Source of the DNA: Heliocidaris erythrogramma
Lineage: Eukaryota; Echinodermata; Echinoidea; Camarodonta; Echinometridae
Length of the DNA stretch: 64,000 bases
Assembly: GCA_025617745.1 (NCBI GenBank)
Contig: CM046869.1
Span: 11,179,168 to 11,243,167 of the forward strand
Direction: 5' to 3'
Both the position numbers and the translations under genes were made by a program. This document shows positions 23,512 through 34,200 of the stretch, in pieces (position 1 is the first letter of the stretch; each line of letters starts with the position of its first letter). Below the pieces are notes generated by a model that was given only the letters and a program-made list of their open reading frames with translations, had not been told where the DNA came from and did not search any database.

Positions 23512-23593
23512 GCTGCGATGGCCGAGTGGTTAAGGCGTTGGACTCGAAATCCAATGGGGTTTCCCCGCGCAGGTTCAAATCCTGCTCGCAGCG
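23512..23593 (+). tRNA. tRNA-Ser(CGA), copy 3
   Basis: 82 nt, identical core, but the T-loop reads TTCAAAT instead of TTCGAAT. This is a purine-for-purine change at position 57 that should be tolerated. T-run terminator follows. Confidence 0.9.
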
Positions 23594-24073
23594 GATTTTT
23601 TTTTTTACCTTCAACAATTAGTTGGTAATTAACTTGTGTTTTCGTGATTCTAATAAACTAAATGAGATTTTTTTTCTATTAGAAAATGCAATTTAGTTTG
23701 CTTGCTTATTTATTTTAATGAAAGATTCCCCATTCATTTGAACACACTTTTCATTCAATTTCAGCGTTTTGTACTTCAGTTGCATCCAGGAACGTTCAAA
23801 TGTTCCTTTTCAAAGGCAACTCTTCTTATTTCTTACGTGCAATTGGTATAAAATTACGTTCTTTATGTGCAGATTTTTTTTTTTTTTAATTTGGTGGCTT
23901 GCCATCATGGATAAAATAGACTAAATTATTGTATTACCCACATAAGCATTGTTTGCTATATTTGCCCCTTCGTTCAGTATAATTACAATGTTTAGGTAAA
24001 TAATTATTCTGTTTTTTTTTTTTTTTTTTGGCTCATCAATACTATCATCTTTGTTTGATGCTTATTACATTGT

Positions 24074-24376
24074 AAGGTGTCGTAGTCGAGTGGTTTAAAC
24101 ATTTGACTGGAGATGCAAAGGTCGTGGGTTCGAATCCCTGCACGGCACTAGTGTTCTTTGGCAAGACAGTAATCTACATTTGCCACTCTCAACCCAGGTG
24201 TTAAATGGGTACCGGTAGGAAGGAATTCCTTGAATGCTGTGAGCACCGAATTCGGTAGCCTATAGCTAAAGCCGGGGTAATATTGGAGCGCTTTATGAGA
24301 ACCTTATACGTGGTGGATATGAGCGCTATAAAAATGCCTAATATTATTATGATTATTATTATTATTATTATTATTG
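24074..24376 (+). mobile_element. tRNA-derived SINE, family S1
   Basis: The tRNA head has GTCGTAGTCGAGTGGTT (A box) and GGGTTCGAATCCC (B box). It is followed by the core TTTGGCAAGACAGTAATCTA ... CACCCAGGTGTTAAATGGGT-like, the GAGCGCT segment, and an (ATT)n tail. The architecture matches the SURF-type SINEs known from sea urchins. Confidence 0.8.
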
Positions 24377-24520
24377 TCACTGAACTGATCATGTATGCTT
24401 ATACCAAAGCGGAAAATAAATACTCCCCCCCCCCCAAAAAAAAAAAAAAAAAAAATTAAAAATTAAAAAAATTAAAAAATCAATAAATCAATCAATCAAT
24501 CAATCAAATCAAATCAAAGA

Positions 24521-24876
24521 TGGAGGTGTTGTGGATCAGTGGATAAGTCCCTGGCCTGTGAACCACGAGGTCCGGGGTTCGAATCCCACCGCAGCACTAG
24601 CGTCCTTTGGCAAGACGTTAATCTACATTTGCCACTCTCCACCCAGGTGTTAAATGGGTACCCGGTAGGATGGCGAAAGTTAATGTCGTTTGCTTAGCAT
24701 GTGAGCGTCACTGTACTGCCCATTGCTGGAATGCTCCCCAGGGAGTGGAGAATGTGCATACAATGTGTGCGGGCGTGCCAGAATCCAATGACCGGGGTAA
24801 TAATATCGAGCGCTTTGGGCCACTTTTGGAAAGGCGCGTTATAAATTCCAGGTATTATAATTATTATTATTATTAA
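24521..24876 (+). mobile_element. tRNA-derived SINE, family S1, second copy
   Basis: A different tRNA head (GTGGATCAGTGGATAAGTCC, GGGGTTCGAATCCCACC) is joined to the same core (TTTGGCAAGACGTTAATCTA, CCACCCAGGTGTTAAATGGG) and an (ATT)n tail. It retains extra internal sequence (GCTCCCCAGGGAGTGGAGAA) also seen in the 30.5 kb copy. Confidence 0.8.
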
Positions 24877-25108
24877 GAACTAAAGGTGGAACCATCAGTG
24901 CTAAGCTAAAAGGAAAACAAACAAACCAACCAACAATCTAGAACTTGATTGACTGACTCTGATGTCAATGAACGACAATCTAGACTTACCCATATCTTGA
25001 ACAAGGAAAAGTGCCACTTTCTTTTTTTTTTACTACTACCAGTCTACTACTATCTACCCGTGTCACTAATGAAAGTGTCCCTTTCAAGATATAGAGGGAG
25101 CTCTTTTT

Positions 25109-25551
25109 ATTTAAATTAGAGTCCCTTTATAGAAGAGATACGATAACCCGTGATTTGAACGCCATACATATAGAGTACCGAAGTGCTGACGTCATATTCG
25201 CTCGTCGCGCAGGAAGGATACTGGTTCCAAACAACAGAGCCCGCGCATGAGGTTCACCGCGAAGTCATTCGAGCAACGGGCTGGAGCGGGCAATTTCAGT
25301 GTTTGGCGCTGGTGTGATCACCACGCCATTGTTTAGCACAAAATTGTTTAGAAAAAGCAACCTTGACAACTTGGCCGGTATGACGTCACACTTCGGTACT
25401 CTATTTTGGTGCCACTATTACGTAAACATTTCTGATCAATTCCGATGAGCACATGAGTGTTCTAAATAGAAGAATTCGAACGCCATTATGGTTCCAAGAA
25501 AATAGGACGTCCATGTCGTAACTCTGTCTATAAAGGGACTCTAATTTAAAT
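25109..25551. mobile_element. MITE with perfect 25 bp terminal inverted repeats
   Basis: The 25 bases at 25109-25133 (ATTTAAATTAGAGTCCC...) are exactly complementary to 25527-25551. A second inverted pair inside is GAGTACCGAAGTG and CACTTCGGTACTC, each beside a GACGTCA. No ORF and no clear target duplication. Confidence 0.75.
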
Positions 25552-25700
25552 GCGCCATTTCCAACGTGCCCCTCCCCCGTTCCTTTATATTTAAAATTAT
25601 CTCTTAGTGGGCTCTATTTTTCATGAATTCTGTAATCTGATTGGTCAATTTGTCTCAGAGATAATTCCGTATTCTTGACCAATAAATTATAAAACCGTTG

Positions 25701-25876
25701 CACCCTGCTTGTTCTCACGGAATACGGGAAATATCTACGTTCTGGTTCCATATTCCATTCGGCCTCCGGCCTCATGGAATATGGAACCAGAACGTAGATA
25801 TTTTCCCGTATTCCGGCCTCATGGAATATGGAACCAGAACGTAGATATTTCCCGTATTCCGTGAACAAGCAGGGTG
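25701..25876. repeat. Hairpin repeat with a duplicated right arm
   Basis: CACCCTGCTTGTTC (25701-25714) and its complement (25863-25876) bound the unit. The arm containing GAATACGGGAAATATCTACG occurs once on the left and twice, inverted, on the right, separated by GGCCTCATGGAATATGG. Confidence 0.85.
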
Positions 25877-27670
25877 TAACTAATAGTATGCCCTGCTCAA
25901 CAAAAAAAGGTTGAATTTGATATTATTAAAACATTGTGGATAACACTCTCAAAGGTTTAACTTTCACATTAATTCCTCTCATTTGATTGTCTTTTTAAAT
26001 AAATTAAACGTAATTTCCCCTAATTCCCTTTGGTGTGTGTGTTTGTCCTAAATCTACTGAGAAGTTAATAGAAAATGGTTTTTCAATGAAAGTTTGAGAG
26101 AAACTTTAACGCTAAAGGTTGCAGTGCTTCCTTGCATTTTTTTTTCGAAAGGGTAACACGCATTAGTTGAACGGTGAAAATGCACAAATTTGCCAATCGG
26201 TCGCTTTGTTCTCTTGCCTGTGTAGCTATTTATAATACTTTGGCTACAAGTCCCGGGTCATTTTAAGGGCATAAAAGTCATTTTGGCTGTCTAATGTCTA
26301 ATTCAATCTTTTATCATGAAATCGTTCTTAAAACCACATGAATATGATTATTTTTAGGAATAAACTCGACTCGGTCGAAGTGCAACCTCACTATAATTTC
26401 TTTTAGCAATGCAGTGGAATTTAGTAGGATTAAAAAGTTATAATTATGGGATACAATGGGGGAGACAGTCTGTACTAAAATAAACTTCCGTCATAAAAAG
26501 CCCCAAAATATAAATTGTGCGTTATTATTAAACGATGACATAGTGCAGGGCAGGGTGGAGTGCATGGATCACGAGTCCATTATACAACCACACGGTATGA
26601 TGATGAAGCCATATTTTAAAAGAATGTATCTCGATGTCTTTTATAATTAATAATTCAGTATGGAGGAGTATAATTATCATTGTGTGAAAATTATAATTTC
26701 CAAGACGTGTGTCTAACAGTTGTAGGGGGCCTCTTTGGGGGAAATGTCTTTTTTTGCCCCCCCCCCTCACTTTTGAAAAGGCTATGCCACCGCTGAGTTA
26801 CATGCATCTGTTTCCTAATTCGACTTGATTAAGGCAGTCTGCTAAGCGGAATTGAAATTTTGAATAAATTCATCCTTATGTAGTTGCACATAGACTGATA
26901 CAAAGACATGGGCCTAAAAAGTAAGAAAAACCCAACAGAATAACAGAAATTGACAGAAGGAAAACACACTTATAGAGGGAATTATGCGTAGATACTTTAA
27001 AAAGAGGGAAAAGAAAGACTGAATAGGCCTACATGAATGAAAGAATTTTTAAAATCCGAAGAGAAGAAAAAAAGAATGCTTGAGATAAAGTGAAAAGCAA
27101 ACAACGGAATATACAAACAAACGATAAACTTAGAGTAGAAATAAAAGATGAAGAGAAAATGGATAAAACTATAAAAGGAAAATGTAATGAAAGAGGGGTA
27201 GAAAGAAGGCACCCCTGTGAAAAAAATGCGTAAGAAAAGAAAGAAAGGAAGAGAAGAAGAAAGAAGGGGGTAAAACAGAAAATAGAAATAGAAAACAATG
27301 AATACATTAAGGAAAGATATTTTTATTAAAAGAAGCAGAGAAGAAAAAGCGAATGAATATAATTATGAGGAAATATTAGAAAAGAGAAGGTGGTGAAAGA
27401 AGAAGATAAAGTAATACAGATCTTGAAGATGAAAGCCAGGGGTATCGGGAAAGATATAAAGTAAATTTGGTGGGCTACTGCTCTGATTTTGCCTCTAGCA
27501 ATTTTACCTCTGACATTATTACCTCTCGGACAAATTTACTGACATTTTTTACTTGTAACTTAGGCGGCAATGCCTATATAGACCCTTGAAAAACAAGAAC
27601 ATTTTTTCCTGACACGGCCTTTTTATGCCCCGTGCCTATTCTCCCTTTCTCCTTTCTTTCTCTTCCCTCT
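25877..27670. other. Intergenic, no gene seen
   Basis: AT-rich up to about 26900, with a C run near 26757-26766 beside GCCACCGCTG, a possible hAT-like end. Then purine-rich AGAAAG sequence (26990-27420) whose minus-strand ORFs are low-complexity Phe/Ser/Leu strings. Confidence 0.5.
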
Positions 27671-27692
27671 CCCTCTCTCTCTCTCTCTCCCT

Positions 27693-27750
<58 letters not shown>
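27671..27750. repeat. (CT)n microsatellite
   Basis: About 80 bp of nearly pure CT with a CCCTCCCTCCCT interruption. ORFs across it on both strands are repeat artefacts. Confidence 0.95.
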
Positions 27751-27753
<3 letters not shown>

Positions 27754-28252
27754 GTTTCCTCCCTCCTTTTATTTTTCTTTTCGTCATCATGGGGGGGGGG
27801 GGGCGGACCTGCCTTAGAGTGCACCTGTACTACGCCACTGATAACAGTCGATAGGAAGTGTATATTAAATGCCATTAAATGCCCCATCTTTGTTTTGGTC
27901 AATGACATTATTACACTTCAATAATAGTTTTATTTGAAATTAAATTTAATGAAGTTCCTGGATGGGATAACATTATACATAATATATGAGTGTGAAATTA
28001 TTTTATACTTAGCAACGCAGCGACACCTGCAAGATTTCGTGGATTTTTTTTTCTCCTCATTTCTTATTCCCATGGAATGTAAACATCAACATTAGGCCTA
28101 TTTCAAGGCAGTTTTTAATCATTCTCAGTCTCAATAATCATGTTAAAGCATAGATGATAGTACGTTTTGGGAAATAAATGAATCCACTTGTTTTGCTATC
28201 AGGGGTAACTTCTGAAACTTCAAAGTAATAAAGTTTTGATCGAGTTGGCTTC
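27751..28252. other. Region upstream of EHMT exon 1
   Basis: A G run near 27791-27802 is followed by ACGCCACTG (hAT-like end, about 27833-27841), then AT-rich DNA up to the GC-richer promoter core. No gene. Confidence 0.4.
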
Positions 28253-28264
28253 TGCGCATGCGCA
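28253..28264. promoter_or_regulatory. NRF1-type palindrome TGCGCATGCGCA
   Basis: A perfect 12 bp palindrome matching the NRF1 consensus (YGCGCAYGCGCR), 23 bp upstream of the EHMT ATG. NRF1 sites of this kind mark TATA-less housekeeping promoters, so it supports a promoter here. Confidence 0.6.
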
Positions 28265-28283
28265 GCATCGGTCTCGCTTTGCT

Positions 28284-28295
28284 CAACATGGCGAC
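28284..28295 (+). promoter_or_regulatory. TISU-like start context at EHMT ATG
   Basis: CAACATGGCGAC matches the TISU consensus SAASATGGCGGC at 11 of 12 positions. TISU combines a YY1-type motif with an efficient start codon in very short 5' leaders. Together with the adjacent NRF1 palindrome it predicts transcription starting only a few to ~30 nt upstream. Confidence 0.5.
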
Positions 28296-31200
28296 TAACG
28301 AAAAGGTGAGGAGTAATGAGGGTGTAAAAATCCATATTTTGCGCTAATGCATGAGTTTCATGATAAATGCTAATATCTTTTCGTAGATTAATAATTAATG
28401 ATGCTATGTGGGTGTGTGGCGTGAGATGTTATGCTGTTATTTTGATTTAATCAGTGCCGTACGACTACTGGATCTGCGGTATCGGTGCCCGTGAACACGC
28501 TTGTTTTTTGACGTGGTGTACAGTCGCAGGAGCGATAGGAGATGATGAGTGGAGCAGTGAGGGCGTGTGGCGTGCTTGCGTCACGCCTCTCCGCCTCGCA
28601 CCTGTAAAGTTTCATCCACAGGAGCTAGCAAGCTGAAGCCGCACCTGGTAATGGAGGCATCAAGATTCGGACCAAGAATTCGAGCTGGAAACCAGTTCTG
28701 CTGTAAATTGATTAAAAGTCCATCCCAAATTATGTTTTTGTTTGCTTAAGTCAGAGATGATGAATATTTCTCTTGTTTTATCTAAATCTAACAGACCAAT
28801 CTAGTAATAGTATAAAATCAATGCTAATTTTCATGACTTTGTTATATTAAATGTTTCAAAATGACTTTAACCGTAATTGTTAACCCAATTCAACTATTAC
28901 TTTTGTTTTGTAATGGAGATTTGAGAGAGAAAATGAGGTTAAGAACTGAGAAAGCACAAGATGTGTTTAATATTTTCCCCGTCATCCAAACAATGGGGGT
29001 TTTTTTTCATGCCTTATGAATGATTGAGATCTAACGTTACAACAGTAAATCCAGATGAAATGCATGAATATCAATTATCCATGAACCTGCAATTGGTTGA
29101 ATTTGTCTTTTGTTATCCAATTCTATTAAAATTATTGTCTTTCATCTGGAATCATTTTACACTGTTAGGCCTAGTAAAAAAACAACATGTTTTGCGTCTG
29201 GGTTTTTGAAAAAAATGAAAAAGAGGGGCTTTTTATTTTTTAATTTTTATTTTTCAAGATGGCTGCCATTTGAGATTTTTGTCAATTCTATATGTTTTCC
29301 CAATCACACAAAACATCAAAATAATGGAGACCACACAAGACCTGAACATATTTACAATGTTTTTGATAGTGTTACTGTTAGCACCGTGTTTTAACACTTC
29401 TAAGCATATGAAATTCAATTTAGTCCAATATATTGTCCAGTTCCCTGTGCAGCCAGCTGGACAGAAAATTACTGACACAGCCAGCTGTATAGCTATAGCT
29501 ATAGCAACCTCGCGATCCGTGCATCGCAACATAAACGCGACTGTAGGCACTTTGCGCCTTGTTCGTGCATAGCCAGGGATATGTGTATACTGTACAATAG
29601 CTTGTACGTACGCGCGCTGAGCTAGTAGAATGAATGCTCATGCAACTTGTACATTGTAGCAGCTACAGTGCAGGCGAGATCTAGAGCTTGTTAGCTCGGG
29701 ATATCGAGGGTCTATGAAGAATGGCAAACTAAAAAAACTACATTTCAAGTACAAGTTTGTTTCCCATGAATTTTTGAGTTTTTTAATGTTTTTAAGATAT
29801 TTTTTCTCTTTTTTTTAAATAAAAAATCAAATATTAAATGAGGCGGCCTCAAAATTTGAAGCAGGCGGGGACTAGAAACATGTTTTTTTTACCTCGCCTT
29901 ATTGATGCACTCCCAAAATTTCATTTTTATTGGAATAGTCAAAGGCAAGATATTGATCCCCCCCCCCTTTCCTGCTACTCCCACCCCCCTTGAGAAAAAA
30001 AGTGCTTTTGTACTCTGCAAAATCTCAACCTTCTGACGTCCAAGAGAAAAAAAGAGGCCTTAGTGCACAATAAAGGCCTATGTCGTACCCCGTCCTTCAA
30101 AACTTTGAGTTAGATGACCTTTACACAGAATTGCTGTTCAGTTCCTCCCCTGTGGTTTGAAAAAGAAGGGGTCGTGACCATTTAATATTCCCAAATGGCC
30201 GTCTTATGTTGTAACCTGCATTACAAAAACTGCTGCAGCGAAATATAAACTATTTTCGTATATGTACATAGCCAATGAAGGTGAAAAAATGGAGTAGCGT
30301 GAAACAAAAGCTTAGAATCAAAGAGGGTAAGTTTCTTGTTTCTTGTTCCCGCCCGCATCCTTCTTTTTTTTATGTGATAATTTTGTAAAGAAAAAATTTA
30401 AACCCCCAAAGACTCCTAAAATTAAAATTTGATGCCTTTTGGGGGTTTAAAGTGACCCAAGAAGAATATAAATATAACAGGAAGCCATGCCTTATAGCAT
30501 TGGTATGTGTGGCGGCCATCTTGGAAAAATATCAAAATATCAAATAATATAATAATAGCTGTTTCTTTTATAGCACCTTACCAGTTACAATGTAACCGAC
30601 CAAAGCGCTTACAGCATTATTAGCCCGGTCACTGGATTCAGTTGCGATTCTGCACATTACAGTGCACATTCTCCACTCCTCTGGGGAGCATTCCAGCCAG
30701 TCCCCTGTTTCCAACCACAATGACATTCGCATCCTCCCGGGTACCCATTTAACACCTGGGTGGAGAGGAGCAATATAGATAAAATGCCTTGCTCAAGGGC
30801 ATAAGTGCCGTGCCGGGGTTCGAACCCACAACCTTTGCATTCCCAGTCAAGTGATTGAACCACTCGACTACGACACCTCTACATGGTACCCCCTCCTCAT
30901 TTTCGTAAAAAAACGGTCGAGAAACTAGGAATCAGATTTACTTGACCTAATACTTAGCTGTGTGTGTTAAGGTTCAGCAATGTGCAGTGCACTAGGCTCG
31001 TTTTCACTTCATTTTTAAGACGTTTTACTGTGTCACATAAAAAATACCTGTGTTATAATTATTTTGAAAACCATTCCACGTTGGTAGTTTTCAAACTTGT
31101 AATAAAACCAATTATCTTTAATACCTTCTGCTCTTTCTGAAGCATTTTTATAAAACATGCTACGTCCAACTTAAATAAAAAGCAAAACAAACAAAACACA

Positions 31201-34200
31201 AAATATAGAAAGCAGTAAGATATGTCCAACTTTAGCATTGTGTTTAAATATACATGTAGGATTTATTGCATGAGGCAAACAAGAGGTGATGCTAGTTTAT
31301 TTTATTCTCTAACAAAGAAGAGGAGGCTCTCTGTTATTTAATACTTGATATTTCCCAAAATGGCTGCCATACATACAATGCTATCAGGGTGTTCCAAGAC
31401 AAGTTTTCTTGATAAAGTGCCATTTATCCTTGCCCTTCAGTACCAAGGCATAGATTATGGTACGTGTCATATGCCACACGGAGTTCATCCTCTCATTCTA
31501 TTTCTGAAAGTTACAACAAATTGATGTAGGTTTCATAAATCATAAAATCAGTGATGAAAACTCGCTTTGAAAATAATTTCTCTGTTTTGACATTATATGC
31601 TCAGCCTGTGGGACATACCTTCTATCCCTCTCTTGATCATTCAACATTACATATCTGGCCCTGTTTCATAAAACTCGTTATCAATAACAACTGCCTCATT
31701 TCTATGAAAAAGTTGCTCTCAGCCAATCAGATTCAAGGATTTCAGTAGTTTATAACAACTAAATATTGTCACAAGTTTTATGAAACAGGACTGAGATGCT
31801 CAATTTTTATGATCTGTCTACTCTGATTGCTTCAAATGAATGTTGATAAACCGTATATGACGGCTTAAGATAAATTTGACAAACTACATTGTACTTGTAC
31901 TGTACCTTATGAACATTTGATTATCCTGGGGATTATTATCTGTTAAGGTGTTTCTGGTGGATTAAGTTGTCAATTTGCATTTAGTCACTATTTGTGTATC
32001 TTATTTTGAAGATGATATAGATTTGGAGTAATTGTATTATCACTATACATAGGGAGGGGGAAATAGTATTTTCATAATAGCAAATATTGCTATACAACCC
32101 ACTAGAAAGTAAGGAAGGATTCAGAATTATTTTTGTAATGAGGAAAAGTGTGAACTGGCTCTCAGTCTTACATTGCAGGAAATGCTTCGTTCTGAATGAT
32201 ATTGAAAAGGAAATGGACTGTTCGTATGTTTACCTTAGAGTTAATTATCATTTTCTTGTCTTTAAATGGGAAGGACAATCTTTTTATGTGAACAGTCCTG
32301 CAGTTCTGTTTTCCTTCAGTTTTGTTTGTTCATCAACTCACTAGAAAGCTTATTTATGAAAGGGAGTTACAATAAACATTGCAGAAATATAAACAATACT
32401 ATCCACTGGCTTGTAGGGCTAATGCATGTACTATGATGGAGAATGAATCACTGTAATGTGTCATTCTGAGCAACTGCCATTTTAACAAGGCATCTCTAAA
32501 GTGATTACCGGTACTTTCACAGCACTTTTTTGTTTGTTGTAGTCAGATTTCTTGTAGTTTAAGTTAATTAAACCACTTGTTATGCTAAGTTTACAGACAT
32601 GCATTGGGAATAAAATTTCATGAGGCAATTTTTTTTTTTATTATTCTTCGGTTATTTGCCATCAGGTATTTGAGATCTTTATATCAAGAAAAATAGTTTT
32701 AAAAAATGTATTAATAATATTTGATATTGAAACTGAGGATTTTAATATAAAAGTACAATTCTGAGGTGCCTTTAAAGTTTCATATCCTACTGTGGACTAA
32801 TGATAATTTTAATGATAATCAAATATACCATGCGCTGAAAGGCTCCGTTTGAAATCATGGATTCTCTGAGGTCACTGGCATAGGAATATTTCTGAGGGGC
32901 ACAGCCCCCCCCCAAAAAAAGGTAACTGCCAGTTACTGAAGACTCTATAATTCTACTAGTGCCTCAAAAATTGCATGGGATTTGATTTATATCCTTCATT
33001 TTAAAAACTTAAAACTGAAAGTGTAAAGTAAACAGGAATTATCTGAAAATCAACTCAACATTTTTGTCTATAGCCACATTTTACATAGAACTGCACACAA
33101 TACACACACTCAATTGAATTGGCGTTAAAGGCGATACTTAGTATCGCAATATTGAGATATCGATACCGAACTGTTACATCAACAGGATTTATCCAGAAAT
33201 ATCACACCATATCCATTTTTTTATTTTATGGTGGAAATATTTTATGTCGGGTGAGCCATTTCTGGCCAATCCTTGCACAAAATTTCTTTGATACATATAT
33301 CAAAAAATTATTTACATAGTCTTCGTCTTTAAGTAAATTTTGGGGAGTTTTTTTCTTCATATTTTTTCATATCCTGTCAGAATTTTACAGATTTCGAGTT
33401 AACTGCTTTTTGAAATAGTCTGAAACAAGAATGTGGCCATATTATTGGGCTGAGTCATTAAACCTATGAGGCCTATTTCTTTGATTGTCAAAACCTATAT
33501 GTGGTGACATGTCCCAGTTAATATCAAATTCTGTGTTATATTCACTTTGCAGGATATCCTGACTGAGAAACAGATTTGCAGACTATTATAGAGCTAGTAG
33601 CTTTCAGATATATTAGGGAGTTTGCATTATTCGCACATGAAGCAGTGTATGTGGCACTGAAATACATGCAGTTGCTTGTACATAAGCAATGTGACCATCT
33701 GATGTATACTTATGCAGTAAAATAGAATCAGTCATAAAGGTCACGACCTATGCAATGCTAGATTATTTCCGATGTCAAGAACTGATACAAATACATGTTC
33801 ATGCTCATTGTATATTTGATAACATTTTTTTTTCTCCCAAGCGTTTAATACCAAAATAAAAAGTAGAAAAAGGAGAAAACGGAATCCAAAATTGATTAGT
33901 TCAGGCAATCAGAATGTATTTGCTGTTGGGGAAATCTTGTGAAGTTGGTTGACTTATCTTTCATGCACTTCAACAAAATAGAATTAACCGAATTCATTAT
34001 TACAGTATGTAAAATAACAATTGAAGGAATTCTGAAAACGGAGTCCAGGACTTTGCTAAATATTTTGAACAAGCAGGAAATGATGACATAAATGGTACCC
34101 CGGTGTACCAAATAAAAATCGGCCATTTTGTTGAATTATTTAATTTTTTTTTAGGGCTGTACCCTGGGTTACCAAAAAGTGGGAAATTATTTTGGTGTGA

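Larger units (their letters stand above)
21968..23612 (+). repeat. Three tandem ~0.57 kb units each carrying a tRNA-Ser gene
   Basis: Units start near 21968, 22556 and 23118 at the phrase TGAGTGGTATTTACACA. They share about 500 bp, including GAAGTTTCAGGGAACCAC and AAATACTTAGAATAATACAC, and each ends in a tRNA gene followed by a T run. Copies differ by small indels and substitutions. After the third tRNA the similarity stops. Confidence 0.85.

Noticed and set aside
22324-23628. ORFs containing RVVKALDSKSNG-like peptides as protein genes
   Set aside because: They are translations of the tRNA-Ser(CGA) genes and flanks, a well-known artefact.
27625-27924. Ser/Leu or Arg/Glu repeat proteins
   Set aside because: Translations of the (CT)n microsatellite.
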